Of a stretch of 5,547 nt of DNA, positions 1 through 5,547 are shown piece after piece. Position 1 is the stretch's first letter; every line of letters begins with the position of its first letter. Origin of the DNA: Bacillota bacterium. Lineage in GTDB: Bacteria; Bacillota; Clostridia; Oscillospirales; QAMX01. Made by a program: the position numbers and the translations under genes. The notes under the pieces were generated by a model. The model worked only from the letters and a program-made list of their open reading frames with translations, ran no database searches and had not been told where the DNA came from. The stretch covers positions 1-5,547 of the forward strand of contig JAKPBM010000183.1 in assembly GCA_029778935.1 (NCBI GenBank). Reading direction: 5' to 3'.

Positions 1-1
1 C

Positions 2-1027
2 TGCCAGAAATGCGAAAGCGTCTGCCCCGCGCTGCACGACTATGCGCCGGAAGCGGACACAACCGCCTTTGCCGCCTACGCCTTGGACGGCCAAACGCAG
101 CTTGCAGCCTCGTCCGGCGGCGTGTTCCCCCTGCTGGCACGGGAAGTGCTGGCCAAGGGCGGCGCGGTGTTTGGCGCGGCGTGGGAAAACGGTGAAGTGC
201 GGCACGTCTGCGCCGAAACGGCGGAGGGACTGGCCCGTTTTTCCGGCTCCAAGTACGTCCAAAGCCGGATGCACGACGCGTTCCGCAAGGCAAAAGAGCT
301 TTTGGACGCCGGCCGGCTCGTGTATTTTTCCGGCACGCCCTGCCAAATTGCCGGGCTGCGCCGGTTTCTGCAGAAACCCTACGAAAACCTCATTTGTCAG
401 GACCTGGTCTGCCACGGCGTGCCCGTCCCCTGGCTCTGGCGGGCATACAAGGCGCATCTGGAGGAACGGCACGGCGGGAAACTTTTGGAAATTTCCTTTA
501 AGGATAAGCAGAAAGGCACATGGTACCAGTACCGCGTGACGGCAAGGTTTGACAACGGCGCAACCTACTCCGTCCCCTTTGCCAAAGACCCTTATATGCA
601 GCTGTATCTCTGCGACGTTTGCCTGCGCCCGGCCTGCTACCGGTGCAAGTACAAGGGCGCAAGCCGTGTTTCGGACATTACGCTGGCGGACTTCTGGGGG
701 GTGGAACGCACCGTGCCGGAAATGCGGCAAGACAAGGGCGTTTCCCTGGTGCTGCTGCATTCGGACAAAGGGCGGCAGCTGTTGGAAGCGGTACAGGAGC
801 AGCTCAAAACCTTCCCGGTGCCCGACATTGCCAAAGCGCTGGAGCGCAACCCCGCCGCCCTGCGCCCCTCTCCCATGCCGGCGTCGTATGAAGCCTTCTG
901 GGCGGAGGCGGAAAGCCTTCCCATCCCCGCTTTGGCGCAAAAGTACGGCGCGCCGCATTTTCGGCAAAGCATGCTTTCCCGCATCCGGTCTTTTGCGGGA
1001 CGGATGGTACGGAGAATTTTGAAGTAA
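2..1027 (+). CDS. FrhB/FdhB-type iron-sulfur flavoprotein (coenzyme F420 hydrogenase/dehydrogenase beta subunit family), 5' end missing
   Basis: The reading frame is open from the left edge, so the start lies outside; 341 residues are visible. They begin with CQKCESVCP, the end of a 4Fe-4S ferredoxin motif. Next comes an FrhB N-terminal-like region (SSGGVFPLL near residues 37-45, SGSKYVQS near 81-88, SGTPCQIAG near 110-118). The C-terminal domain follows, with LICQDLVCHGVP near 131-141, a CxxC-x4-CxxC cluster (C204, C207, C212, C215) and DITLADFWG near 225-233. The family transfers electrons through FAD and Fe-S clusters. In bacteria that lack F420, such proteins are common in surface-polysaccharide clusters, often beside pyruvyl transferases, and their exact reaction is usually unknown. 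That this copy serves polysaccharide synthesis is inference, because its upstream neighbours are not visible. A terminator follows directly, so it is the last gene of its operon. The in-frame TTG at 83 is not the start, since homologous sequence continues upstream of it. Confidence 0.88.
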   Translation, partial: CQKCESVCPALHDYAPEADTTAFAAYALDGQTQLAASSGGVFPLLAREVLAKGGAVFGAAWENGEVRHVCAETAEGLARFSGSKYVQSRMHDAFRKAKELLDAGRLVYFSGTPCQIAGLRRFLQKPYENLICQDLVCHGVPVPWLWRAYKAHLEERHGGKLLEISFKDKQKGTWYQYRVTARFDNGATYSVPFAKDPYMQLYLCDVCLRPACYRCKYKGASRVSDITLADFWGVERTVPEMRQDKGVSLVLLHSDKGRQLLEAVQEQLKTFPVPDIAKALERNPAALRPSPMPASYEAFWAEAESLPIPALAQKYGAPHFRQSMLSRIRSFAGRMVRRILK

Positions 1028-1030
1028 AAG

Positions 1031-1064
1031 AACCCGGCCGGGTGCTGCGCCCGGCCGGGTTTTT
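1031..1064 (+). terminator. Intrinsic terminator after the FrhB-like gene, probably bidirectional
   Basis: A perfect 12-bp inverted repeat (AACCCGGCCGGG at 1031-1042 and CCCGGCCGGGTT at 1050-1061) encloses a 7-base loop. A run of T at 1060-1064 follows it on the plus strand. It starts three bases after the stop codon at 1025-1027. Read from the minus strand, the same stem is followed by TTCTTTTAC, so it can also end the small minus-strand gene that converges on it. Confidence 0.92.
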
Positions 1065-1225
1065 CATATGTTGCTCAATGTAAATCCAGATACATGCCGA
1101 TACTGCATTTTTCGGGATCCGCCGGCACCACAAGCCGCCCCGACTCCACCAGGTCGTGAATGCTCATCATGCGGGTTCAGCCGGGCGGAAAAAATCTCGT
1201 TTGCTTCCTCTGTCCGTTCTCCCAT
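1064..1225 (-). CDS. Small unrecognised gene, probably frameshifted
   Basis: I do not recognise this product. The ATG at 1225 lies five bases after a strong ribosome binding site (GAGGGGAGG, minus strand, 1231-1239), which itself follows a good promoter. The open frame from this ATG has 53 codons and stops at 1064-1066, against the terminator stem. Its first 18 residues (MGERTEEANEIFSARLNP) have ordinary codon use, but the rest uses few G/C third bases, unlike the neighbouring genes. The +1 frame becomes open at about the same place. It begins MMSIHDLVESGRLVVPAD (ATG at 1170), ends EKCSIGMYLDLH, and stops at 1075-1077, with about two thirds G/C third bases. That second frame has no ribosome binding site and has a TGA two codons upstream. 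The simplest reading is one gene of about 49 codons broken by a single extra base near 1170-1176, either a true mutation or a sequence error. No signal peptide or membrane segment is visible. Confidence 0.42.
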   Translation of the reverse strand: MGERTEEANEIFSARLNPHDEHSRPGGVGAACGAGGSRKMQYRHVSGFTLSNI

Positions 1226-1230
1226 GAAGG

Positions 1231-1279
1231 CCTCCCCTCTTTCCACCTAAATAATACCCCCAAAGGGAATCCGGTTCAA
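1231..1279 (-). promoter_or_regulatory. SigA-type promoter and ribosome binding site of the small gene
   Basis: On the minus strand, TTGAAC (1274-1279) and TATTAT (1251-1256) are separated by exactly 17 bases. They match the consensus -35 and -10 hexamers at 4/6 and 5/6 positions. Transcription would start near 1244. The ribosome binding site GAGGGGAGG (1231-1239) and the ATG at 1225 follow, leaving a leader of only about 18 bases. The -35 box lies just beyond the T-tract of the obg terminator, so this is a separate transcription unit. Confidence 0.62.
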
Positions 1280-1280
1280 A

Positions 1281-1338
1281 ATAAAAATCGGCTTTGGGCG
1301 AAGTTTTTGCGTTTCCCGAAACTTCGTCCAAAGCCGAT
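1281..1338 (-). terminator. Intrinsic terminator of obg
   Basis: The inverted repeat 1287-1306 / 1319-1338 has arms of 20 bases and a 12-base loop. The only defect is at 1298/1327, which is an A-C mismatch in the minus-strand RNA. On the minus strand the stem is followed by TTTTTAT (1281-1287). It begins three bases after the obg stop codon (1342-1344) and closes the obg transcript. Confidence 0.9.
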
Positions 1339-1341
1339 CTG

Positions 1342-2607
1342 TTATTTTACATATTCAAACTCATACCCGAACAGGTTCACCGTGTCGCCTTCCTGGATGC
1401 CCATTTCCTCCAGCATGTCGAACACGCCCTGGGAGCGCAGCACTTTCTCCATGTAGGCCAGCGACTCTCTGTCCGTCGGGTCGACCATGGCCAGCAGATG
1501 GCGCAGCCGCTCGCCGGTGACAATGTACACGCCGTTGCGGATTTCGACTTTCGTTTCCTCGTCCTCTTTCTCGGCAACCGCCTGGTATTCGGACTCGTAC
1601 ACTTTGATGGGCGGCAGGGTGGCCAGTTGGGCTGCCACCGCGTTCATGAGTTCTTTCACGCCCCGGTTGGCCGCCGCGGAAATCGGATACACAGGCACGC
1701 CGTAATCGTCGCAGTGGTTGATGAGCTTGTTCAGAAGCGTATCGTCCTCGGCGATGTCGATTTTGTTGGCGGCGACAATCTGCGGCCGTTTGGCCAGCTC
1801 CTCGCTGTACAAAAACAGCTCGGAGTTGATCTGCTCATAGTCCACCACCGGGTCGCGCCCTTCGATGCCCGACACGTCGACGACGTGCACCAATAAACGG
1901 CACCGCTCGATATGGCGCAGAAAGTCGATGCCTAAACCCGCGCCGTCCGCCGCCCCTTCAATCAGCCCGGGGATGTCCGCCACGGCGAAGGACTGGTGCT
2001 CGCCGATGCTGACCATGCCTAAATTCGGCGTCAGCGTGGTGAAGTGGTAGTTGGCAATCTTCGGCCTTGCCGCGGAGATAACGGAAAGCAGCGTCGACTT
2101 GCCCACGTTGGGGTAGCCAATCAGCCCCACGTCGGCCAGCAGCTTCAGCTCCAAAATAACGTCCATCTCCTGCCCCTTGGTGCCGGGCTTGGCAAAGCGG
2201 GGCGCCTGCCGGGTGGGCGTTGCAAAGCGGGCGTTGCCCCAGCCGCCTCGGCCGCCTTTGAGCAACACGTATTCATCGATCTCCGTCATGTCGACGATGA
2301 TGGCGTTGGATTTCTTTTCCCGCACCAGCGTGCCGCGGGGAACAAAAATCACCAGGTCTTCCCCGTTTTTGCCGTGGCGGTTGGCGCCTTTGCCGTTTTC
2401 CCCGTTGCCCGCCACGTATTTTCGTTTATAACGGAAGTCCAGCAGCGTGGTCATCTGGTCGCTGACTTTCAGGATCACGCTGCCGCCGTGACCGCCGTCG
2501 CCGCCGTCCGGCCCGCCGGCGGCGATAAATTTCTCCCGATGAAAGGAAATCGCGCCGTTGCCGCCGTCGCCGGCCCGTACATGTATTTCTACTCTGTCAA
2601 CAAACAT
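1342..2607 (-). CDS. obg: GTPase Obg/CgtA, 50S ribosome assembly
   Basis: This is a 421-residue Obg-family GTPase, full length for the Gram-positive form. Residues 1 to about 158 form the glycine-rich Obg fold (MFVDRVEIHVRAGDGGNG; GGPDGGDGGHGG near 31-42; GGRGGWGNARFATPT near 118-132). The G domain carries G1 GYPNVGKST (164-172), G2 TTLTPN (190-195), G3 DIPG (211-214), G4 NKID (281-284) and G5 SAA (310-312). A C-terminal OCT domain runs from about 345 to the end, closing with GYEFEYVK. Obg binds the 50S subunit and acts late in its assembly; in Bacillus and Escherichia it is also tied to (p)ppGpp and stress responses. The start is fixed by AAGGAGG (2614-2620), six bases before the ATG. It lies behind rplU-prp-rpmA, a common order. 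No spo0B lies between rpmA and obg, unlike in Bacillus subtilis. All motifs are intact. Confidence 0.98.
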   Translation of the reverse strand: MFVDRVEIHVRAGDGGNGAISFHREKFIAAGGPDGGDGGHGGSVILKVSDQMTTLLDFRYKRKYVAGNGENGKGANRHGKNGEDLVIFVPRGTLVREKKSNAIIVDMTEIDEYVLLKGGRGGWGNARFATPTRQAPRFAKPGTKGQEMDVILELKLLADVGLIGYPNVGKSTLLSVISAARPKIANYHFTTLTPNLGMVSIGEHQSFAVADIPGLIEGAADGAGLGIDFLRHIERCRLLVHVVDVSGIEGRDPVVDYEQINSELFLYSEELAKRPQIVAANKIDIAEDDTLLNKLINHCDDYGVPVYPISAAANRGVKELMNAVAAQLATLPPIKVYESEYQAVAEKEDEETKVEIRNGVYIVTGERLRHLLAMVDPTDRESLAYMEKVLRSQGVFDMLEEMGIQEGDTVNLFGYEFEYVK

Positions 2608-2627
2608 GGGGCGCCTCCTTGTGTGTG

Positions 2628-2661
2628 AAAAAGGTGTGGTGCCGATTGGCCCACACCCTTT
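2628..2661 (-). terminator. Terminator or attenuator hairpin between rpmA and obg
   Basis: On the minus strand AAAGGGTGTGGGCC (2648-2661) pairs with GGC-A-CCACACCTTT (2630-2643) around an AATC loop, with one bulged A (2640) and one G-U pair. The stem is about 14 bp and its T-tract covers 2628-2632. It lies only seven bases before the obg ribosome binding site. It has the form of an intrinsic terminator for the rplU-prp-rpmA transcript; some read-through to obg is likely. Confidence 0.72.
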
Positions 2662-2667
2662 ATTATA
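2662..2667 (-). promoter_or_regulatory. Possible -10 element for obg
   Basis: A perfect TATAAT lies on the minus strand directly before the hairpin. I find no acceptable -35 hexamer 16-18 bases upstream (the hexamers there resemble CGGTTT) and no extended TG motif, so the promoter is uncertain. If real, transcription would begin near 2655, inside the left arm of the hairpin. Confidence 0.3.
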
Positions 2668-2737
2668 CGCGGTATGCAGTAAATAAACCGGTCTGCCAAA
2701 GCGAATGCCGGCAGCGTTTTCGGTTTACAGACTGGAC

Positions 2738-3016
2738 TTACTCGGCGTAAACGGAAACCTTCTTGCGGTCCCTGCCCAGGCGCTCAAAGCGAACGACGCC
2801 GTCTACGAGGGCAAACAGAGTGTCGTCGCCGCCCTTGCCGACGTTGGTGCCCGGGTGGATCTTCGTGCCGCGCTGCCGAACCAGGATGTTGCCGGCCAGA
2901 ACAAACTGACCGTCGGCGCGCTTGACGCCCAGCCGCTTGGCTTCGCTGTCGCGTCCGTTCTTGGTGGAACCGACGCCCTTCTTAGACGCAAAAAATTGCA
3001 GATGAAGCTTCATCAT
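2738..3016 (-). CDS. rpmA: 50S ribosomal protein L27 with cleavable N-terminal extension
   Basis: This is a 92-residue L27, recognised by [20 protein letters not shown] (11-30), [12 protein letters not shown] (45-56) and the [10 protein letters not shown] region (61-70). L27 lies near the peptidyl-transferase centre of the large subunit, and its mature N-terminus reaches towards the tRNA ends. Residues 1-9 (MMKLHLQFF) form the extension found in Bacillota and some related groups, which Prp removes between F9 and A10. Cleavage is known to be essential in Staphylococcus aureus. The start at 3016 is preceded by GGAGG (3025-3029) with eight bases between. It overlaps the prp stop as ATGA, which suggests translational coupling. 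A second ATG follows at once (3013), so the true start could be one codon later. A longer in-frame opening back to 3247 only shadows prp. Confidence 0.97.
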   Translation of the reverse strand: MMKLHLQFFASKKGVGSTKNGRDSEAKRLGVKRADGQFVLAGNILVRQRGTKIHPGTNVGKGGDDTLFALVDGVVRFERLGRDRKKVSVYAE

Positions 3017-3378
3017 TGTGTTTTCCTCCGTTCCGGTTGATCTCCGGTTGTTTCCAATTTTACCTCTAGGTACTTCGCATAGGCCTTGCTTTGCTCGCGC
3101 ATCGTTTGGTAGAATCCACGCAATATGGTCTGACAGGCAATTTCCGCTTCCGGCGGAAGGCGTTTCGGCAGGAAAAGGGTCACTTCCGTGTTCTTTTCGT
3201 CTATTTTCACGGCCGCACCCGCCTTGGCCACGTCGTTGATGGCGCATTCAGCCATCATCACGCCCGTAGATACCATGGCGCAGACTATGTCCTGCCCGAT
3301 GGGGGCATACCCGCTGTGGCCGCGGCTGCGAAAGCCTACGATTCGCCCGTCTTTTTCAAAAAAGCAAAGCCTGATCAC
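3013..3378 (-). CDS. prp: Ribosomal-processing cysteine protease Prp (YsxB family)
   Basis: This is a 121-residue Prp-type protease, which trims the N-terminal extension of ribosomal protein L27. The family motif is clear: [18 protein letters not shown] (20-37) carries the expected catalytic His21 and Cys33. The remaining sequence fits the small alpha/beta fold, and the last dozen residues ([11 protein letters not shown]) form a charged tail over the rpmA ribosome binding site. The start is GTG at 3378, with AAGGA (3385-3389) six bases before it and overlapping the rplU stop codon; homology begins right there ([11 protein letters not shown]). The stop overlaps the rpmA ATG by four bases. Its place between rplU and rpmA is the usual one in this phylum and links the enzyme with its substrate. 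Confidence 0.95.
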   Translation of the reverse strand: MIRLCFFEKDGRIVGFRSRGHSGYAPIGQDIVCAMVSTGVMMAECAINDVAKAGAAVKIDEKNTEVTLFLPKRLPPEAEIACQTILRGFYQTMREQSKAYAKYLEVKLETTGDQPERRKTQ

Positions 3379-3387
3379 GGCAAATCC

Positions 3388-3702
3388 TTACTTTACAGCG
3401 ATCTTGGTAATCTGAACCTTGGTATAGGGCTGTCTGTGGCCCTGGCGACGGCGGTAATTCTTCTTCGCCTTGTACTTGAAAACGCGGATCTTCTTGCCCT
3501 TGCCGTTCTTTAAGACGCTTGCTTCGACAACAGCGCCGGCAACAAAGGGTTTGCCGATCTGGACGTCTTCGCCGTTGGAGTACAGAACAACCTTGTCAAA
3601 CGTAACGGTTTCGCCTTCGTTAGCGCCAAGCCGCTCCATGAAAACGACGTCGCCTTCCTGGACGCGATACTGCCTGCCGCAGGCTTCAATAATTGCGTAC
3701 AT
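3388..3702 (-). CDS. rplU: 50S ribosomal protein L21
   Basis: This is a 104-residue L21, the normal length. It starts [18 protein letters not shown] and contains [17 protein letters not shown] near 38-54. The basic RNA-binding stretch [19 protein letters not shown] (76-94) follows, and the protein ends TKIAVK. L21 binds 23S rRNA in the large subunit. The ATG at 3702 follows a purine-rich AGGAGAGG (3707-3714). The gene is first in the rplU-prp-rpmA unit, with its own promoter and a structured leader. Its stop (3388-3390) lies nine bases before the prp start and overlaps the prp ribosome binding site. Confidence 0.98.
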   Translation of the reverse strand: MYAIIEACGRQYRVQEGDVVFMERLGANEGETVTFDKVVLYSNGEDVQIGKPFVAGAVVEASVLKNGKGKKIRVFKYKAKKNYRRRQGHRQPYTKVQITKIAVK

Positions 3703-3799
3703 AATACCTCTCCTCGTCTTTTGACAAGGGTCTACCCTTGCCTAACTCCCGCTTGATCTGGTGCTGTCCAAAGGACAGACTGACCATTACAAAACGGCA
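3703..3799 (-). promoter_or_regulatory. Structured rplU leader, candidate L21 leader
   Basis: The stretch from the predicted transcription start to the rplU ATG is about 97 bases and holds two compact hairpins. The first is CTGTCC-TTT-GGACAG (3764-3778). The second is CAAGGG-TAGA-CCCTTG (3725-3740), extended by a G-U and a G-C pair. Position and size fit the L21 leader described upstream of rplU in low-GC Gram-positives, thought to let L21 repress its own operon. I cannot confirm the consensus by eye. Neither hairpin has a T-tract long enough to be a clear terminator. Confidence 0.55.
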
Positions 3800-3805
3800 T
3801 ATGTT

Positions 3806-3834
3806 ATTGTATCAAAATCCGCTTGAATTGTCAA
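3806..3834 (-). promoter_or_regulatory. Strong SigA-type promoter of the rplU operon
   Basis: On the minus strand a perfect -35 TTGACA (3829-3834) is followed after exactly 17 bases by TACAAT (3806-3811), a 5/6 match to the -10 consensus. Transcription would start near 3798-3799. It is the best promoter in the window, as expected for ribosomal protein genes. It begins 20 bases after the upp stop codon, and no terminator hairpin lies between them. Confidence 0.88.
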
Positions 3835-3854
3835 GCATTTTCCACCGTTTTTGC

Positions 3855-4496
3855 TTATTTTGTGCCGAAAATGCGGTCGCCCGCGTCGCCCAGGCCAGGA
3901 ACGATATAGCCGTGGTCGTTCAGGCGCTCGTCCTGCGCTGCGCAGTAGATGTGCACGTCGGGGTGGGCTTTGCGCACGGCCTCGATACCCTCGGGGGCGG
4001 CGATGATGACCATCAGGTTAATCTCCTTGGCGCCTTCCTCCTTAATGAGGGAAATCGCGTCCACGGCGGAGCCGCCGGTGGCCAGCATGGGGTCGAGCAC
4101 GAACACGGCCCGGCGGGAAATGTCGCTGGGCAGTTTGCAGTAGTACCGCACGGGCTTCAGCGTCTCCGGGTCCCGGTACAGGCCCACATGGCCCACCTTC
4201 GCGGCGGGGATCAGCTTCAGAACGCCGTCCACCATACCTATGCCGGCGCGCAGAATCGGCACCAGCGCCAGCTTCTTGCCGGCCAGCACTTTGCAGTTGG
4301 CCAGGCCTACGGGCGTCATAATGGTGGTGTCCTCCAGCGGGAGGTTCCGGGTCGCCTCATAGGCAATCAGCATGGCAATTTCGCTTACGATTTCGCGAAA
4401 CTCCTTGACGCCGGTGTGCTTGTTGCGGATTCTGGACAGCTTGTGCTGTATGAGCGGATGATCGAGTATTTTTACCATTTCGTCGTTCTCGTACAT
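3855..4496 (-). CDS. upp: Uracil phosphoribosyltransferase
   Basis: This 213-residue enzyme of pyrimidine salvage converts uracil and PRPP to UMP in the cytoplasm. Near the N-terminus is [15 protein letters not shown] (11-25). In the middle are [13 protein letters not shown] (79-91) and [18 protein letters not shown] (98-115). The PRPP-binding loop is [12 protein letters not shown] (133-144). The C-terminal uracil-binding segment is [18 protein letters not shown] (196-213). The start is not certain. ATG at 4496 has an AAAGG (4509-4513) 12 bases upstream, which is rather far. ATG at 4478 gives 207 residues, nearer the usual 208-210, with only a weak GAG upstream. The open frame reaches further back to 4583, but that part lies inside tsaB and is not Upp-like. 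The gene starts 16 bases after the tsaB stop, so it is probably co-transcribed with tsaE-tsaB. Confidence 0.96.
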   Translation of the reverse strand: MYENDEMVKILDHPLIQHKLSRIRNKHTGVKEFREIVSEIAMLIAYEATRNLPLEDTTIMTPVGLANCKVLAGKKLALVPILRAGIGMVDGVLKLIPAAKVGHVGLYRDPETLKPVRYYCKLPSDISRRAVFVLDPMLATGGSAVDAISLIKEEGAKEINLMVIIAAPEGIEAVRKAHPDVHIYCAAQDERLNDHGYIVPGLGDAGDRIFGTK

Positions 4497-4512
4497 AGTG
4501 ATCGCCAACCTT

Positions 4513-5202
4513 TTATCTCTCAGATTTTTCTCTTTGCTCCCGTTCCCGTTCCGCCTGCGGCCGCCGCAGGTAGGTAGGCACAAGCCGCTCCGCCGGCACC
4601 GCTTCCCCCGTCAGGGAGGCCAGGGCGACGCCGACGGCCGTCTGGTTCCTCGTCTCCAGCGGGGCCAGCGCGGCGGAAATCCGCGCCAGTCTGCTTTGCA
4701 CGATGGGGCTTCCGTCGCCCGTCAGCAGTACGGGTTCTTCCTGCTGTTCCAGCCAGGCGGCCAGCTCCCCCGCCGGCAGCGCCGCATCGGGCAGGAGCCG
4801 TTCCGGCTCGCCGTTTTGCATCCGGAACGCCGCGGCGTACACCTGCCCCGCCCGGGCGTCCATCGCCGGGCAGACAATACCCTGCCAGCTTCTTTGCCCG
4901 TAGGCCAGCGCCAGCAGCGTCGACACGGGCACGCAAAGCTTGTCCGCCGCCATAGCCAGCCCCTTGGCGGTGCCGATGCCGATTCTTAGGCCTGTAAAGG
5001 AACCGGGGCCGGCGGAAACGGCCAGCCTGTCCACTTCGTGTAACCCCAACCCCGCAAAGCGGAGGGCCGCTTCCACCATGGGCATCAGCGTCACGCTGTG
5101 GGTATATCCGCCGTCCAGGAAGATATGGGACAATACGCGCCCGTCTTCCCAGACGCAGACGGAAGCGGTTTTCCCGGACGCATCCAACGCAAGAATTTTC
5201 AT
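4513..5202 (-). CDS. tsaB: tRNA t6A biosynthesis protein TsaB
   Basis: This is a 229-residue TsaB (YeaZ family), a catalytically inactive ASKHA-fold paralogue of TsaD that serves as scaffold of the TsaBDE complex. That complex makes N6-threonylcarbamoyladenosine at position 37 of tRNAs reading ANN codons. Visible motifs are [15 protein letters not shown] (1-15), [20 protein letters not shown] (63-82), [13 protein letters not shown] (112-124) and the closing [10 protein letters not shown] (209-218). A short, highly charged tail ([12 protein letters not shown]) follows. The start at 5202 is set by homology and by GGAGAAAGG (5212-5220), nine bases upstream. It overlaps the tsaE stop as ATGA, so translation is likely coupled. 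The in-frame opening back to 5343 lies inside tsaE. In many bacteria rimI and tsaD follow; here upp does. Confidence 0.96.
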   Translation of the reverse strand: MKILALDASGKTASVCVWEDGRVLSHIFLDGGYTHSVTLMPMVEAALRFAGLGLHEVDRLAVSAGPGSFTGLRIGIGTAKGLAMAADKLCVPVSTLLALAYGQRSWQGIVCPAMDARAGQVYAAAFRMQNGEPERLLPDAALPAGELAAWLEQQEEPVLLTGDGSPIVQSRLARISAALAPLETRNQTAVGVALASLTGEAVPAERLVPTYLRRPQAEREREQREKSER

Positions 5203-5547
5203 CGGGTATTGCCTTTCTCCCAAAGGAGCTCTTCTTCTTTCGTAAGCCCGGAAATCGTAATGGTGCGCGGGGCCAGCCCCGCCCCTTCCATGGCCACAAA
5301 CACGGCGTTTTCGGGCATGGCGTCCATCACCTTTTCCGCCCACTCCACCGCTATGGCCGCTCCCGTTTCCAGATAGTCGTACCAGCCGATGTCGAACAGT
5401 TCGTCGCTGTCGCCCAGGCGGTACATATCAAAGTGCAAGAGCACGGTTTTTCCAGACTTGTCTTTATACTCGTTCACGATGGCAAACGTCGGGCTGGTCA
5501 CCGGCCCGGCATAGCCCAGCGCTTTCGCCATCCCGCGGACAAAAACG
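5199..5547 (-). CDS. tsaE: tRNA t6A biosynthesis ATPase TsaE, 5' end missing
   Basis: The last 115 residues of TsaE (YjeE family) are visible; the gene runs off the right edge. The fragment starts VFVRGMAKALG, which in this family directly follows the P-loop (GxxGxGKT), so the Walker A motif lies just outside. Inside are VTSPTFAIVNEY (switch-like region), HFDMYRLGD and AVEWAEK (the conserved EW[AP]E element). The tail [16 protein letters not shown] is variable. TsaE is the ATPase partner of TsaB-TsaD and is needed for multiple turnover in t6A synthesis. The ATG at 5531 is an internal methionine, not the start. The stop codon overlaps the tsaB ATG by four bases, and the tsaB ribosome binding site lies inside this gene. 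Confidence 0.95.
   Translation of the reverse strand, partial: VFVRGMAKALGYAGPVTSPTFAIVNEYKDKSGKTVLLHFDMYRLGDSDELFDIGWYDYLETGAAIAVEWAEKVMDAMPENAVFVAMEGAGLAPRTITISGLTKEEELLWEKGNTR

Noticed and set aside
42..539. Open frame of 165 codons overlapping the FrhB-like gene in another frame
   Set aside because: The product is rich in Arg, Pro and Cys as expected of an out-of-frame reading; the other frame carries all the family motifs.
1177..1197. Slippage at the run of six T (minus strand) as the cause of the frame change in the small gene
   Set aside because: A shift either way at that run reaches a stop codon before the second coding segment, so the change must lie nearer 1170-1176.
1294..1896. 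Long plus-strand open frame opposite obg (200 codons)
   Set aside because: It is exactly antisense to the conserved G domain and C-terminus of Obg, has no ribosome binding site, and its product rich in His, Val and Phe is typical of a shadow of GC-rich codons.
2044..2628. Plus-strand open frame opposite the N-terminal half of obg (194 codons)
   Set aside because: It mirrors the glycine-rich Obg domain, giving many Ala, Val and Pro codons; it has no start signals and no family resemblance.
3017..3247. Possible N-terminal extension of L27 to 169 residues
   Set aside because: The extra part is prp read out of frame. L27 begins at the MMKLHLQFF extension, which has its own ribosome binding site.
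3738..4577. Plus-strand open frame of 279 codons opposite upp
   Set aside because: It is antisense to the whole of upp and crosses its end into the rplU promoter; the His/Gly/Gln/Val-rich product has no recognisable domain.
5203..5343. Possible longer TsaB starting at 5343
   Set aside because: The extra residues are out-of-frame tsaE with no TsaB similarity; the family starts at MKILALDAS.
1..5547. Search for CRISPR arrays, insertion sequences, tRNA or rRNA genes and attachment sites
   Set aside because: No spaced direct repeats, no transposase-like frames, and no cloverleaf or rRNA motifs were seen. Nearly all sequence is explained by the listed genes and short spacers.

Overview
The window suggests a fairly GC-rich member of the Bacillota, most likely of the Clostridia. 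The main evidence is ribosomal protein L27 with the N-terminal extension [14 protein letters not shown], found next to Prp, the cysteine protease that removes such extensions. Strong AGGAGG-type ribosome binding sites, SigA-like promoters and a short hairpin leader before rplU fit the same group. I cannot name a genus from sequence alone.

Layout: bases 2-1027 (+) hold the 3'-terminal part of an FrhB/FdhB-type iron-sulfur flavoprotein gene, ending in a perfect 12-bp terminator hairpin that can work in both directions. Bases 1064-1279 (-) hold a very small, unrecognised gene with its own promoter and strong ribosome binding site; its reading frame looks broken by one base. Everything from 1342 to the right edge is on the minus strand. 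In transcription order it reads tsaE (cut by the edge), tsaB, upp, then a strong promoter and leader, then rplU, prp, rpmA, and then, after a hairpin with a T-tract, obg with its own terminator.

How the genes work together: TsaE and TsaB belong to the t6A tRNA-modification machinery, and their genes overlap by ATGA. Upp salvages uracil to UMP and lies 16 bases behind tsaB. The rplU-prp-rpmA block makes two large-subunit ribosomal proteins and the protease that matures L27; prp and rpmA overlap by ATGA. Obg (CgtA) is a GTPase of 50S assembly that often follows rpmA. A terminator-like hairpin just before its ribosome binding site suggests that obg expression is partly uncoupled from the ribosomal genes.

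Most of the window is conserved housekeeping sequence. I see no mobile element, CRISPR array, tRNA, rRNA or defence system. The parts that deserve a second look are the small gene at 1064-1225, the rpmA-obg spacer, and the placing of upp behind tsaEB.
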